From Nonomuraea sp. SBT364 (GTDB lineage Bacteria > Actinomycetota > Actinomycetes > Streptosporangiales > Streptosporangiaceae), in NCBI RefSeq assembly GCF_001083785.1, contig NZ_LAVL01000027.1, positions 1-64,000 of the forward strand: DNA of 64,000 nt. The letters run 5' to 3'. Each line of letters opens with the position of its first letter. Within the stretch, counting starts at the first letter, position 1. Positions 16,717 through 26,811 of the stretch are shown piece after piece. The notes beneath the pieces were generated by a model that was not told the DNA's origin, searched no databases, and saw nothing but the letters and a program-made list of their open reading frames with translations. Made by a program: the position numbers and the translations under genes.

Positions 16717-18637
16717 TTCCCATCAGGACGACCGCCGGGTGATGGCAGGCCACCGTGTGCCTGCGCTCGTCGCCCGCCAGCGCCGGGACGTCGGTACGGC
16801 ACACCTCGGAGGCCATCGGGCACCGGTCGGCGAACCGGCAGCCGGCCGGGAAGTCGGCCGGGGACGGCACCACGCCGCGGATCTGGGTGAGCCGCTCGGC
16901 CCCCGACTCCAGCGACAGCACCGAGCCGAGCAGCCCGCGGGCGTAGTGGTGGGCCGGCGCCCCGACGAGCTCGGCGGTGACGCCGGTCTCCACGATCTGG
17001 CCGCCGTACATGACGACCACCCGGTCGGTGACGTCGGCGACCAGCGCCAGGTCGTGCGAGACGAGGATGAGCGCGAACCCGAGCTCCTCGCGCAGCTTCA
17101 GCAGCAGCTCGATGACCTGCGCCTGGACGGTCACGTCGAGCGCGGTGGTGGGCTCGTCGGCGACGATCAGCTTGGGCTCGCGGGACAGCGCCATCGCGAT
17201 CAGCACCCGTTGCCGCTGCCCGCCGGACAGCTCGTGCGGGTAGGACGACAGCGTACGGCGTGCGTCCAGGCCGACGAGCTCCAGCAGTTCGGCCGGGGTG
17301 CGCCGGCCGCCGCGCCGGCAGACCTGCTTGAGCTGGGCCTTGATGGTCATGGCCGGGTTCAGCGAGGAGAGCGCGTCCTGGTAGATCATCGCCATGTCGT
17401 GGCCGAGCAGTTTCCTGCGCGCCTTGCGCGGCATGGTCAGCAGCCGCTGCCCGTCGAAGACGATCTCGCCGGTGACGCGGGCGTGCGACGGCTGCAGCCC
17501 CATGACGGTCAGCGCGGTCAGCGACTTGCCGCAGCCGGACTCGCCGACCAGGCCGAGCACCTCGCCGGGCCGTACCTCGAAGGAGATGCCGTCGACGATG
17601 TCCACCCCGGCGTCGAAGCCGATCCGCAGGTCCTCGACCGACAGGATCGGCGGCCCGCCGGGCAGCGGGCGGGCGCGTTCGGCGAGCCGGCGCGCGGCCT
17701 CGGCCAGGCCGGGCAGCTCGACGATCTCACCGGAGCCGGGCCTGGCCTGCTCGAAGGCGTCCTCCTCCTTGCGGACGGCGGCCTTGCGGGCGGCCGGGGC
17801 GGCCCAGGCGTCGGAGATGCCTTCGGAGAGGATGTTCAGCGCGAGCACCGTGATGAGGATGAGCAGGCCGGGGAAGACCGTGGCCCACCAGCCGCCGAGC
17901 AGCACCAGGTTCTTGCCGTCGGCGATGACGCTGCCCCACGACGGGTCCGGCGGGCGCACGCCGGCGCCGATGAACGACAGCGACGCCTCGAACACGATCG
18001 CGTCCGCGACCATCACCGTGCAGAACACCAGCACCGGGGCCGCGCAGTTGATGGCGACGTGCTTGATGACGATGTGCGGGGTGCGGGCGCCGATGATCCG
18101 CTCGGCCGCGACGTAGTCCTCGCCGTACTGGGCCAGCACGTTGGCACGCACCACCCGGGCCACGGACGGCATGTAGAGGAACGCCATGGCCATGACCAGC
18201 ACCGGGATGCTGCCGCCGAACACCGCGACCAGCACCGCGGCCAGCGCGATGCCGGGGAAGGCCATGATGACGTCGAGCAGCCGCATGATCGTCTCGTCGA
18301 TCGCCCGGCGGGAGGTGGCCGCCAGCGCGCCGATGGCGGCCCCCACGACCAGCGCCAGACCGGTCGCGCCGAGGCCGATGATCAGCGACCAGCGCGCCCC
18401 GTACAACAGTCTGGACAGGATGTCGCGGTTGGCGCTGTCGAGCCCCATCCAGTGCTCGGCGGACGGGCCGCCGCCGGTGGTGGCCTGGAAGTACGGCGAG
18501 TGCGGCGCGATGAGCGGCGCGAACAGCGCCGCGAGCACCACGACGACCACGATGCCGACCGCCACCCACGACAGCGGCGGCAGCCTCCTGAATCCTGCGC
18601 CCGGTCTCGACAGGCGCTCCGCCAGTCCTCGTCTCAT
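16700..18637 (-). CDS. Fused peptide-type ABC permease (DppC-like) and ATP-binding protein (DppD-like)
   Basis: One 645-residue frame joins two usual subunits. Residues about 1-285 are a DppC-type permease with six hydrophobic helices (GIVVVVVLAALFAPLIAP first) and the EAA loop YVAAERIIGARTPHIVIKH. A linker of some 45 residues (KAAVRKEEDAFEQARPG) follows. Residues about 330-645 are an ATPase with Walker A GESGCGKS, signature LSGGQRQRVLIAMAL, Walker B LIVADEPTTALD and the C-terminal Cys-rich Opp tail. No stop or internal ribosome-binding site separates them. The fusion enforces 1:1 stoichiometry. It overlaps the upstream permease by 4 bp (ATGA). Confidence 0.92.
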   Translation of the reverse strand: MRRGLAERLSRPGAGFRRLPPLSWVAVGIVVVVVLAALFAPLIAPHSPYFQATTGGGPSAEHWMGLDSANRDILSRLLYGARWSLIIGLGATGLALVVGAAIGALAATSRRAIDETIMRLLDVIMAFPGIALAAVLVAVFGGSIPVLVMAMAFLYMPSVARVVRANVLAQYGEDYVAAERIIGARTPHIVIKHVAINCAAPVLVFCTVMVADAIVFEASLSFIGAGVRPPDPSWGSVIADGKNLVLLGGWWATVFPGLLILITVLALNILSEGISDAWAAPAARKAAVRKEEDAFEQARPGSGEIVELPGLAEAARRLAERARPLPGGPPILSVEDLRIGFDAGVDIVDGISFEVRPGEVLGLVGESGCGKSLTALTVMGLQPSHARVTGEIVFDGQRLLTMPRKARRKLLGHDMAMIYQDALSSLNPAMTIKAQLKQVCRRGGRRTPAELLELVGLDARRTLSSYPHELSGGQRQRVLIAMALSREPKLIVADEPTTALDVTVQAQVIELLLKLREELGFALILVSHDLALVADVTDRVVVMYGGQIVETGVTAELVGAPAHHYARGLLGSVLSLESGAERLTQIRGVVPSPADFPAGCRFADRCPMASEVCRTDVPALAGDERRHTVACHHPAVVLMGSEQHA

Positions 18638-19593
18638 GCGGCACTCCTGAGCCGGGGGTTGACCAGCAGGTAGAGGACGTCGACCACGAGGTTGACGACC
18701 ATGAAGCCGACCGCGATCGTCAGCACCACGCCCTGCACCACGGCGGGATCGCCGTCACGCACCGCGTTGATCATGAGCTGGCCCATGCCGGGCAGGCCGT
18801 AGATGGTCTCGATGACCACGGTGCCGCCGATCAGGTAGCCGATGCGCAGGCCGAGCACGGTCAGCGGGTTGATGAGCGCGTTGCGCAGCACGTTGCGGCC
18901 GACCACCACGATCGGCGGCAGGCCGCTGCCGATCGCGGTACGCACGTAGTCGCGGTCCAGCTCCTCCACCATCGAGGTGCGGATGATGCGGATGAGCTGG
19001 GCGGCGATCGGCAGCGACAGCGACAGGGCGGGCAGCGTCATCGAGCGCAGCCAGCCGCCGAAGGAGTCGGCCGGGTTGATGTAGCCGCCGGTGGGGAACA
19101 GGCCCTCGCCCACCGCCAGCCACTGGATCATCAGCAGCGCCAGCCAGAACGACGGCGCCGCCACGCCGACCAGCGACACCATGCGGATCACCTGGTCCGG
19201 CCAGCGGTCCCGGAACAGCGCGCCGGCGACGCCGAGCACCAGCGACAGCACGATCCCGACCGCCAGGCCGAGGAACGTGAGCTGGAGCGTCAGCGGCAGC
19301 GCCGTGGTGATCGACTCGATCACCGGCTTCTTGGTGAGCACGCTGGTGCCCAGGTCACCCTGCAGCAGGTCGCCGACGAAGCGGACGTAGCGCAGCGGCA
19401 GCGGGTCCAGCAGGCCGTTCTCCAGCTGGAACTGGCGGATCTGCTCGGCGGTCGGGTTCGCGCCCTGGAAGTAGGCGTACTCCGGCTTGCTGTTGGAGAA
19501 GCGCATCACGATGAACACGAACGCGACGACGCCGAGCACCAGCGGGACCAGGATGAGGACCCGCCGCGCGAGCATTCTGACGATCAGGATCAT
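18634..19593 (-). CDS. Peptide-type ABC transporter permease (DppB-like)
   Basis: A 319-residue inner-membrane protein, MILIVRMLARRVLILVPLVL, with the N-terminal helix, an extended periplasmic loop (SNSKPEYAYFQGANPT) and five further helices as in DppB/OppB. The EAA loop DYVRTAIGSGLPPIVVVGRN is present. It forms the channel with the permease half of the fused protein. The gap to the binding-protein gene upstream is 6 bp. The importer class takes up peptides, nickel or, in many actinobacteria, oligosaccharides and sugar acids. Confidence 0.93.
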   Translation of the reverse strand: MILIVRMLARRVLILVPLVLGVVAFVFIVMRFSNSKPEYAYFQGANPTAEQIRQFQLENGLLDPLPLRYVRFVGDLLQGDLGTSVLTKKPVIESITTALPLTLQLTFLGLAVGIVLSLVLGVAGALFRDRWPDQVIRMVSLVGVAAPSFWLALLMIQWLAVGEGLFPTGGYINPADSFGGWLRSMTLPALSLSLPIAAQLIRIIRTSMVEELDRDYVRTAIGSGLPPIVVVGRNVLRNALINPLTVLGLRIGYLIGGTVVIETIYGLPGMGQLMINAVRDGDPAVVQGVVLTIAVGFMVVNLVVDVLYLLVNPRLRSAA

Positions 19594-19599
19594 GGCGGC

Positions 19600-21207
19600 T
19601 CAGGTGCGCTTGGCCTGGAGGAGGTTGATCCCCGGGTACGCCTGCGCGCGGATGCCGGAGACCTTCTTGGGGTCCCAGGCGGTCATCAGCTCGGTGTGCA
19701 CGACGGGGTAGAGGACGGCCTGCTCGGCGATCACGTCCAGATATTTCTGGACCTTGGTGGCCTTGGCGGCCTTGTCCGACTCCTGGGTGGCCTCGTCCAT
19801 CATCGCGAACAGGGCCTTGGCGTCCTTGCTGCCGTCGAAGTGGGCGTACTTCATCCACAGCCCGCCCTCGACGAAGTTGTAACGCAGGATCAGGTCGGCG
19901 TCCATGCCGAACTGGTTGGGGTTCGAGGCCGCCGCGACCACCTGGTAGTCCTGGAACTGGTCCATCTTGGTGAACAGCGCCGCCGTGTCCTGCGGCTCCA
20001 GCGTCGTCTTGACGCCGATCGCCTCCCAGGAGGCCGCGATGGTCGGCAGGCAGTCGGCGATCCAGCTCACGTTGACGGCCATCAGGTTGACCGTCAGGTC
20101 ACTGACCCCGGCCTCCTTCAGCAGCGCCTTGGCCTTGTCCGGGTCGTAGTCGTAGACGACCGCAGCGCGCTTGTGGTCCGGGTGGCCCTCGTTGAGGAAG
20201 GAGCTGGAGGCCGTGCCGTGGCCCTTGAGCGCCACGTCGATCATCTTCTTCTTGTCGATCGCGTAGTGCAGCGCCTGCCGCACGCGTACGTCGTCGAACG
20301 GCTTGGTGCCCGTGTTGAACATCAGGAACATGTGGTTCATGCCCGCGCCGCCCTCGACCGTCAGCCCCTGCTGCTTGAGCTGGTCGACGTTGGCGTACGG
20401 GATGTTGTCGGCGATCTGCGCCTCGGCCGAGCCGCCGGAGATCTTGGCGACCCGGGCCGCCGCGTCCACGATCGTCAGCCAGTTCATCTGCTTGACGGTC
20501 GCCGGGCGGGGGCCGTTGTAGCCGTCGAACGCCTCGAAGGAGGTGTTGGACTTGGGGTTGTGCGCGGTCATCTTGTACGGGCCCGAACCGACGGCCTTGC
20601 CGCTCTTGGCCTGGTCCCAGGCACCCGCCTGGGAGAACACGTGCTTCGGCATGATCTTGGCGATGGTCAGCCGGGGCGCCGCGTCCGGGAAGGCGAACTT
20701 GAAGACCAGCTCCACGGTGCGGTCGTCGACCTTCTTGACCTCCTGGAGCCAGGAGCGGAAGAAGTTGCCGACGAGCACGTTCGCCTCGGCGTCGAGCACC
20801 CGCTCGAAGGTGAACACCACGTCGTCGGCGGTGACCGGCTGCCCGTCGTGCCACTTGGCGCCCTCGCGCAGGGTGAACTTCCACGTGGTGGCGTTCACGT
20901 CGTCGGGCAGCGCGGTGGCCAGCGCCGGGTACGGCTCGCGGGTGATGGGGTCGGTGTCGAGCAGGCCCTCGTAGATGTGGTTGATGCCGGCCATGGCGAA
21001 GGCCGAGGCGGTCTGCGTCGGGTCCCAGCTCTGATCGTTGCCGTAGCCGATGACGGCGGTGATCAGGTCTTTGTTGGATCCGGCGCCGACCGAGCCGGTC
21101 GAAGCCGGGCCTCCGCTGCACGCGGCCAGAGTGGACGCGATGATCGCGGCCGCCCCTGTCGCTCCGCTGTAACGCAAGAAGTCGCGGCGGCTGAACTCAG
21201 GGCTCAC
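19600..21207 (-). CDS. Peptide-type ABC solute-binding protein with Tat-type lipoprotein signal
   Basis: A 535-residue SBP family 5 protein. GTG 21207 has a GGAGG ribosome-binding site. The N-terminus has the twin-arginine motif SRRDFLRYSG followed by a hydrophobic core and the lipobox STLAACSGG, so it is predicted to be exported folded and lipid-anchored. Family 5 features include the TWKFTLREGAKWHDGQPVTADDVVF region (key part FTLREGAKWHDG) near residue 110 and RQALHYAIDKKKM near 310. It delivers substrate to the DppB/DppC-D importer. First gene of the operon, divergent from the FadR-type regulator. Confidence 0.93.
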   Translation of the reverse strand: MSPEFSRRDFLRYSGATGAAAIIASTLAACSGGPASTGSVGAGSNKDLITAVIGYGNDQSWDPTQTASAFAMAGINHIYEGLLDTDPITREPYPALATALPDDVNATTWKFTLREGAKWHDGQPVTADDVVFTFERVLDAEANVLVGNFFRSWLQEVKKVDDRTVELVFKFAFPDAAPRLTIAKIMPKHVFSQAGAWDQAKSGKAVGSGPYKMTAHNPKSNTSFEAFDGYNGPRPATVKQMNWLTIVDAAARVAKISGGSAEAQIADNIPYANVDQLKQQGLTVEGGAGMNHMFLMFNTGTKPFDDVRVRQALHYAIDKKKMIDVALKGHGTASSSFLNEGHPDHKRAAVVYDYDPDKAKALLKEAGVSDLTVNLMAVNVSWIADCLPTIAASWEAIGVKTTLEPQDTAALFTKMDQFQDYQVVAAASNPNQFGMDADLILRYNFVEGGLWMKYAHFDGSKDAKALFAMMDEATQESDKAAKATKVQKYLDVIAEQAVLYPVVHTELMTAWDPKKVSGIRAQAYPGINLLQAKRT

Positions 21208-21240
21208 GGATGCCTCCCGGGGGTAGCCCGACGTAGAACG

Positions 21241-21257
21241 TGGGACATCCCATGTCC
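21241..21257. promoter_or_regulatory. Nested palindromes, candidate GntR/FadR operator
   Basis: GGACAT-CCC-ATGTCC (21243-21257) is a perfect inverted repeat, and TGGGA-CA-TCCCA (21241-21252) overlaps it as a second one. Both lie between the divergent binding-protein and FadR-type regulator genes, 65-81 bp before the regulator start. FadR-family dimers bind short palindromes of this size; binding here is inferred. Confidence 0.5.
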
Positions 21258-21321
21258 TATCTTTTGCGTAAGGTGGACGCTAGATGCGAGGCCTGGTTGC
21301 GGTCAACAGGAGGTTTCCGGA

Positions 21322-22068
21322 ATGTTACGCACCAGTCCGCAGAGAAAGGGATCTTCCATGACCACTGCCCCGCGCTCGCGGCCCAGCCGTGCCGTCGAGG
21401 CCCAGGAGGGCGTCAAGGACCTCATCCTCAAGCGCGGGCTCAAGGCGGGCGACCCCCTGCCGACCGAATCCGAGCTCATGGAGGAGCTGCGCATCAGCCG
21501 CAACTCGGTCAGGGAGGCGCTGAAGGCGTTGCAGGCGGTCGGCATCGTCGACATCCGCCACGGCTTCGGCATGTTCGTCGGCCGGATGTCGCTCGCCGGG
21601 TTAGTCGACGAGCTGGCCTTCCACAGCCGCATCACGCTCCAGAACGGCCGCAACGCCCTGGCCCACCTCATCGAGATCCGCGAGATCCTGGAGGTCGGGC
21701 TGGTCCAGCGGCTCATCGACCTCGGCGGCGAGGCCGACCTGACACCCGTGACCGACGTCATGGCCCGCATGGAGGCGGAGGCCCTGGTGGGCGACGTCTC
21801 GCCGGAGACCGACCGGCTCTTCCACGACCTGCTCTACCGCCCGCTCGGCAACCCCGTCGTCAGCCAGTTGCTGGGCGCCTTCTGGGACGTCTACCACCAG
21901 TTGCGCGACCACCTGGGGGCGCCGGACGAGTCCCCCGCCGACGTCACGCGCCGCCACCGCGACATCTACGTCGCGGTCCAGGCGGCCGACAAGCCGGCGG
22001 CCGTCATGGCCGTCGTCGCCCACTTCGACGGCGTCCGCAACCGCCTGGCCCGCCTCACCGTCACCTGA
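21322..22068 (+). CDS. FadR-family (GntR) transcriptional regulator
   Basis: A 248-residue regulator. ATG 21322 is supported by AGGAGG at 21308-21313; a second ATG at 21358 has a weaker site. The winged helix-turn-helix includes PTESELMEELRISRNSVREALKALQAVGIVDIRHG (key part ISRNSVREAL), and the C-terminal FCD domain has the helical ligand pocket with HLIEIREILEVGLVQRL and the metal-type histidines (RLFHDLLYR, RRHRDIYVAV). FCD regulators usually sense carboxylates, which fits the aldolase and importer operon on the other side of the palindrome. Confidence 0.92.
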   Translation: MLRTSPQRKGSSMTTAPRSRPSRAVEAQEGVKDLILKRGLKAGDPLPTESELMEELRISRNSVREALKALQAVGIVDIRHGFGMFVGRMSLAGLVDELAFHSRITLQNGRNALAHLIEIREILEVGLVQRLIDLGGEADLTPVTDVMARMEAEALVGDVSPETDRLFHDLLYRPLGNPVVSQLLGAFWDVYHQLRDHLGAPDESPADVTRRHRDIYVAVQAADKPAAVMAVVAHFDGVRNRLARLTVT

Positions 22069-22090
22069 CCCCACCCCTCCATGCCCCGTG

Positions 22091-22120
22091 GGGCGTTCGC
22101 CTCCCTCCAAGCGAACGCCC
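22091..22120 (+). terminator. Hairpin terminator after FadR-type gene
   Basis: A perfect 10-bp stem, GGGCGTTCGC (22091-22100) and GCGAACGCCC (22111-22120), around a 10-nt loop starts 22 bp after the regulator stop. No U-tract follows, as is common in high-G+C actinobacteria. Confidence 0.65.
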
Positions 22121-22245
22121 TGCTGAGGGTGCCGACGGGGCGCGGCCGTCCGTCCGCCGAAGCGGTCTCGGCGCAATGCCGTCACCCGATGGTGGACGCG
22201 GTTGCGGCCGTCGGAGAACGCAGCAAGGGAATGTTTCTGGCCTAC

Positions 22246-22251
22246 TACGCT
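22246..22251 (+). promoter_or_regulatory. -10 element of probable leaderless promoter
   Basis: TACGCT is followed by six bases and then ATG 22258, the same geometry as at 8875-8887. No ribosome-binding site precedes the ATG. Confidence 0.5.
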
Positions 22252-22257
22252 GGACGC

Positions 22258-23106
22258 ATGGCGGAGATCGCGGTCCCCGACGGGGCGTGGACGTTCGACG
22301 GAGAGACGGTCAGGATCGTGCCGGGCAGCGGCCGCGAGGTCCACGAGCTGCGCAAGACACTCGGCGAGGTGGTCATCCCGCTGGAGGCGATCGCCGGGGC
22401 GACGTTCGAGCCGTCACGCAAGGGCGGCCACCTGCGGCTGCGGCTGCGCCGGGGCGCCGACCCGCTGACCGACGCGGTCGCCGGCTCGCTGACCGCGCCC
22501 GCCGACCCGTATCGGCTGGCCATCCCCAAGGGCCGCACGGGCGCCGCCGAATACTACGCCGACGAGATCCGCGACGCGCTGGCCGCGTGGCAGACGCCGA
22601 ACGGGCCGAGCGACGACTACCTCCTGCCCAGCCCCGGCGTGCCGATCACCGCGACCGCCGGCGACGGGACGGTCGCCTTCGACGGCGAGCGCGTCCGCAT
22701 CGAGTGGACGGGCTTCGCCGGCTCCGCCAAGGAGGAGGCCGGCCCGCAGGAGTTCGCGCTGACCGACCTGGTCGCCGTGGAGTGGAAACCGCAGTCCGGC
22801 ATGGGCTACGGCACGCTGCGGTTCCGGACCAAGGGCGAGGGGCCCGACAAACCACCACAGAAGGACACGCGCTGCATTTCGTGGGGCGTCCAGCGGTTCG
22901 GCGGCACGACGGCGCTGGTCGCCGCCGCCGTGCTCGCCCGCATCCCGCGCGGCCCCGCCGAGCTGCCGCCCGCCCCGGCCCCGGCGGGCGAGGTCGACGT
23001 GGTGCTGCGCCACCTCTCCGAGCTCGGCGAGCTGCACCGCTCCGGCGTGCTCACGGACGAGGAGTTCAGTACGGCTAAGCAGGCCCTGCTTCGCCGCCTG
23101 GAGTGA
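22258..23106 (+). CDS. DUF4429 domain protein with SHOCT-like C-terminus
   Basis: A 282-residue cytoplasmic protein, [20 protein letters not shown]. It contains two similar beta-rich PH-like halves, each opening with a W-T/V-x-F-D-G-E pattern ([25 protein letters not shown]), as in the DUF4429 family. The C-terminus [24 protein letters not shown] is a SHOCT-type short helical motif. Function of the family is unknown; similar proteins are common in streptomycetes and relatives. Start chosen from the -10 box and protein content. Its last 32 bp overlap the convergent catalase gene. Confidence 0.85.
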   Translation: MAEIAVPDGAWTFDGETVRIVPGSGREVHELRKTLGEVVIPLEAIAGATFEPSRKGGHLRLRLRRGADPLTDAVAGSLTAPADPYRLAIPKGRTGAAEYYADEIRDALAAWQTPNGPSDDYLLPSPGVPITATAGDGTVAFDGERVRIEWTGFAGSAKEEAGPQEFALTDLVAVEWKPQSGMGYGTLRFRTKGEGPDKPPQKDTRCISWGVQRFGGTTALVAAAVLARIPRGPAELPPAPAPAGEVDVVLRHLSELGELHRSGVLTDEEFSTAKQALLRRLE

Positions 23107-24727
23107 ACCGCTCGTCGGGCACGCAGTGCGTCATCTTCAGCCCGTTGACGTCACGCGGCCCGTTCCTGCCCAGCTTGGCCAGCCGGTCGCGGTCCTCGTC
23201 GGTCAGCTCCTGCTTGGGCAGCGGCTCCAGCCCGGCGACGTCGTCCGGCGTGATGCCGAGCCCTTCGCCCACGCGCAGCCCCAGGTCGTCCTCCACCAGC
23301 AGGAAGTGCCAGACCATGCGCTCCTGGATGCGCCGGTCGCACTGCTTGAGCTGGGTGACGAAGTTGTGCACGAGGTCGTCGCGCTCCCAGTCCTCCATCA
23401 GCAGGTAGCGCTGCCCGGCCTGGATGTAGTCGTTGGTGCGCGGGATGCGCTTGCGCGTGAGACGGCCGGTGAGGACCGGCCCCTCGATGTCCTCCGTCGG
23501 GTAGTCGGCCTCACGCAGCCCGCCGACCAGCGACGGCTCGTAGTTGATGTGCGGCGACTCGCCGCCCGTGTCGACGAAGTACGTCATCTGGCCGTCGCGC
23601 TGATTGGTGCGGATGTCGGCGTTCTTCGCCTGGTTGACCGGAAGCTGCAGGTAGTTCGGGCCCACCCGGTAGCGCTGGGTGTCGCTGTAGGAGAACGTCC
23701 GGCCGACCAGCATCTTGTCGTCGGAGAAGTCCAGCCCGTCGACCAGCACGCCGGTGCCGAACGAGATCTGCTCGTTCTCGGCGAAGTTGTTGCCGACGTT
23801 GCGGTCCAGCACCATCCGGCCGACCGGCAGCGCCGGGAACTCGTTCTCCGGCCACACCTTGGTGTCGTCCAGCGGGTCGAAGTCCAGCTCGGCGTGCTCG
23901 TCGTCGCTCATCAGCTGCACGAGCAGCTCCCACTCCGGGTGGTCGCCGCGCTCGATCGCCTCGTGCAGGTCCTTGGTCGCGTGCCCCAGCTCGTTCGCCT
24001 GGATGACGGCCGCGTCGGCCACGGTCATGCTGCGCACGCCCTGCTTGGGCATCCAGTGATACTTCACCAGGAAGGACTCGCCCTGCGGGTTGGTCCACTT
24101 GTAGGTGTTCACACCGAAGCCCTGCATGTGCCGGTAGTCGGCCGGGATGCCGCGCGGGCTGAACAGGTTGACCAGCATGTGCATGCACTCGGGCGTCTGC
24201 GACATGAAGTCGAAGATCCGGTTGGGTTCCTGCCGGAAGGTCACCGGGTCCGGCTTCAGCGCGTGGATCACGTCCGGGAACTTGATCGCGTCCCGGATGA
24301 AGAACACGGCCAGGTTGTTGCCCACCAGGTCCCAGTTGCCGTCCTCGGTGTAGAACTTGATCGCGAACCCCCGGGGGTCACGCGCCGTCTCCGCCGAGTC
24401 CCGCCCGCCGATCACGGTGGAGAAGCGCACCGCGACCTCGGTGCGCTTGCCCGCCTCCTGGAACAGCTTGGCCCTGGTGTAGCGGCTGACGGGCTCGTCG
24501 CCGAGCTTCCCGTACGCCTCGAAGAACCCGTAGGCGGTGGTCCCCCGCGCGTGCACCACCCGCTCCGGGATGCGCTCCCGGTCGAAATGGCTGATCTTCT
24601 CAAGGAACTGGTAGTTCTCCAGCGTCGCGGGCCCCCGCGGCCCCACGGTCCGCTGGTTCTGGTTGTCGTAGACCGGATGCCCCTGCCGGTTCGTCAGCAC
24701 CTCGCGACGGTCACCAACGTCACTCAT
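23075..24727 (-). CDS. Monofunctional haem catalase
   Basis: A 550-residue catalase. Conserved catalytic region [19 protein letters not shown] (distal His), [14 protein letters not shown] (catalytic Asn) and the proximal haem-ligand motif [11 protein letters not shown] (Tyr). Start [20 protein letters not shown] has a GGAGAGGAAAC ribosome-binding site. It lacks the long C-terminal flavodoxin-like domain, so it is of the small-subunit type, though the C-terminal arm is longer than in the shortest members. It disproportionates hydrogen peroxide in the cytoplasm. Expressed alone as far as can be seen, with no OxyR/CatR gene adjacent. Confidence 0.97.
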   Translation of the reverse strand: MSDVGDRREVLTNRQGHPVYDNQNQRTVGPRGPATLENYQFLEKISHFDRERIPERVVHARGTTAYGFFEAYGKLGDEPVSRYTRAKLFQEAGKRTEVAVRFSTVIGGRDSAETARDPRGFAIKFYTEDGNWDLVGNNLAVFFIRDAIKFPDVIHALKPDPVTFRQEPNRIFDFMSQTPECMHMLVNLFSPRGIPADYRHMQGFGVNTYKWTNPQGESFLVKYHWMPKQGVRSMTVADAAVIQANELGHATKDLHEAIERGDHPEWELLVQLMSDDEHAELDFDPLDDTKVWPENEFPALPVGRMVLDRNVGNNFAENEQISFGTGVLVDGLDFSDDKMLVGRTFSYSDTQRYRVGPNYLQLPVNQAKNADIRTNQRDGQMTYFVDTGGESPHINYEPSLVGGLREADYPTEDIEGPVLTGRLTRKRIPRTNDYIQAGQRYLLMEDWERDDLVHNFVTQLKQCDRRIQERMVWHFLLVEDDLGLRVGEGLGITPDDVAGLEPLPKQELTDEDRDRLAKLGRNGPRDVNGLKMTHCVPDERFTPGGEAGPA

Positions 24728-24807
24728 GTCACCGTTTCCTCTCCTCGGTTGACCCCTTTCCCGCCCTGCCCTCAAGGCGGCATGCGACACCGGCAAAGAC
24801 TTCGCCC

Positions 24808-26811
24808 CTACGGCTCCAGCGGGCGAACCCGCCCGTGGTAGCGCTCGTACAGCGCGGCGTTGTGGCCGTCGCCGCTCGCCAGGTTCGCCGAGACGAACAC
24901 CGGGACGTCCGCCCCGCGGTCGAGCAGCCTGCGGCAGACCAGCTCGGCGAGCACCTGGGCGATGAGCACCCCGGTGAAGGAGGAGACTGCGCCGACGTGG
25001 ATCCCCGGGGCGAGCTCGACGGTGGCGTCACCGGCCGGGGCGCAGTTGTCGATCACCACGTCGGCGAGGTCGGCCAGGTGCGGTCCCGCCACCGTGCGCG
25101 CCGCCGGGGAGCGGGTGTGCTCCAGCGACGTGAGCGCGATCACGCGATGGCCGTTGGCCCGGGCGAGCTCGGCCATCTCGACGATCGCCGCGTTGATCCC
25201 GGAGTTCGACACGATCAGGAACACGTCGGCCGGGTCGGGCCGGGCCAGCTCGTAGATCCGCCCGGCGAGGCCGGGGGCCCGCTCGTACGTCGGGTCCAGG
25301 ACGAGCTCCGGGTCCACGCCGCCGAACATCACCAGGTCCTTGACCGCGAGCATGCTCACCGCCGCCAGCCCGCCGGCACGGCCGGTGAGCTCCAGCGCGA
25401 CCGCGCGCGAGTGCCCGGTGGCGAACGCCTGCAGCACCCCGCCGGCCGCGATCGAGTCGGCGACCAGCTCGGCGGCCCGCCGGACGGCCGGCATCTGCGT
25501 CGTCAGCACCCGGTCGACGAGCGATCCGGCGCGCACCGCGAACTGCGATTCGGCCATGGGACGGCCCAGCGCCTCGACGGCCTGCACGGCGGCCGCCACG
25601 ACCCGCTCGCCGCCGCCCTCCGCGACCGGGCTGACGAGGGTCTCGTACGTGGCCGGGGTGCCGCGGCTGGGCAGATACCCCAGGTAGCCGTTGGCGTAGC
25701 CGAGAACGATCACCGGCGAACCGTGCGCCGGCGACGCGGCGCGGATGGCCTCGCCCAGTTCGAGGAAGAGCTCGCCCGGCACCGCCACGAGCGTGACGTC
25801 ACCGAGCCGGACCGCCTGGACCTCGACCTCGTAGGGCAGCGTGCGCCCCCGCGTGAGCAGGTCGCGCGCGATCCGCTGCCCCTGGTGGACCACGCTGCGG
25901 CCGCGTTCGCCCGCGCCGCGCGTGTCCGCCGACGAGGCGATGGCCGTGGCGAACTCCTCCGGCGGCTTGGGCGGCAGCTCGACGCGCACGGACACCGGCG
26001 GAAGGACGGTCTGCCGGCCCCGCTCCCCCGGCGGCGGGGCGGCGGGCCGCCGATCCCGCTCCTCCCGCGGCGGCGGGCCGACGGGCAGGGCTTCGGCCAC
26101 CAGCGCGCCGAGCCTGTCGACCTCGGCCAGGTCCCGTCCCCGGCGCGTGTGCCGCGTGCTGATGTCGCCGGCGGCTCCCGTCGCCGCCACGACCCACCGG
26201 TCACCGGAGCGCAGGGCCCGCCGGATGCCGCCGTTGAGATCCGCGCTGGCCGCGCTGTTGCCCGCCGGGAGCACCGTGGGATGCACCGGCGAGACCACCA
26301 CGACGCCCCTGACCTCCCCCTCGGGGGACGAGACCACCAGCGCGTCCACCGGCACGTCGGCGGCATGGCGGTCCGGGAGCACGCGCCGGTCGCCCAGGTC
26401 CGCGACGCGCGCCCGGGTCGCGTGCAGCCGCGCGTCCCGCTCGTCGGCGAGCGCGGCCGTGACGGCCTGGAGCGACGCCGCGAGCAGCCGGTCCGCCAGC
26501 GTTTCGGGGGTCGGCGCGCCCCCGGGGAAGCATCCCGACTCCGGGCTGGCGTGGGTGTGCGTCGCCGCCACGCAGCAGGAGTCGACGCCCAGGTCACGGA
26601 CGGCGGCCCGGATGCGCTCCACCACGTCGGCGTTCACGCACACGAGGTCGGCGACGATCAGCGCGAACCGGTGGCCGCCGCCGGCGAAGGTGACGGCGTG
26701 CACCTCCAGCGGGTCGAGCGTGCCGGCGATGCCCTCGGTCCGGTCGGCGTACCCGCCCATGGCCTCGCCCCCGACGACGTCGATCAGCTCGACGCCATGC
26801 CCGGCTCTCAC
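24808..26811 (-). CDS. Neutral-ceramidase-like domain fused to SIS (sugar isomerase) domain
   Basis: A single 667-residue frame from GTG 26811, which overlaps the kinase stop (GTGA). Residues 1 to about 425 resemble neutral/alkaline ceramidases: [15 protein letters not shown] (counterpart of the H-T-H-x-G-P zinc loop), [21 protein letters not shown] and [10 protein letters not shown]. Residues about 430-667 form a SIS domain of the phosphosugar-binding type ([43 protein letters not shown]). The join is at [11 protein letters not shown], where a Met could once have been a separate start. No signal peptide is visible, so the protein is predicted cytoplasmic, unlike secreted ceramidases. Substrate unknown; context suggests an amino-sugar or glycoconjugate. 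Confidence 0.83.
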   Translation of the reverse strand: MRAGHGVELIDVVGGEAMGGYADRTEGIAGTLDPLEVHAVTFAGGGHRFALIVADLVCVNADVVERIRAAVRDLGVDSCCVAATHTHASPESGCFPGGAPTPETLADRLLAASLQAVTAALADERDARLHATRARVADLGDRRVLPDRHAADVPVDALVVSSPEGEVRGVVVVSPVHPTVLPAGNSAASADLNGGIRRALRSGDRWVVAATGAAGDISTRHTRRGRDLAEVDRLGALVAEALPVGPPPREERDRRPAAPPPGERGRQTVLPPVSVRVELPPKPPEEFATAIASSADTRGAGERGRSVVHQGQRIARDLLTRGRTLPYEVEVQAVRLGDVTLVAVPGELFLELGEAIRAASPAHGSPVIVLGYANGYLGYLPSRGTPATYETLVSPVAEGGGERVVAAAVQAVEALGRPMAESQFAVRAGSLVDRVLTTQMPAVRRAAELVADSIAAGGVLQAFATGHSRAVALELTGRAGGLAAVSMLAVKDLVMFGGVDPELVLDPTYERAPGLAGRIYELARPDPADVFLIVSNSGINAAIVEMAELARANGHRVIALTSLEHTRSPAARTVAGPHLADLADVVIDNCAPAGDATVELAPGIHVGAVSSFTGVLIAQVLAELVCRRLLDRGADVPVFVSANLASGDGHNAALYERYHGRVRPLEP

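Noticed and set aside
15800..18673. Very long plus-strand open frame opposite the ABC transporter genes
   Set aside because: It is antisense to the ABC transporter genes, is rich in Arg/Asp/Gly and lacks any domain; a high-G+C shadow frame.
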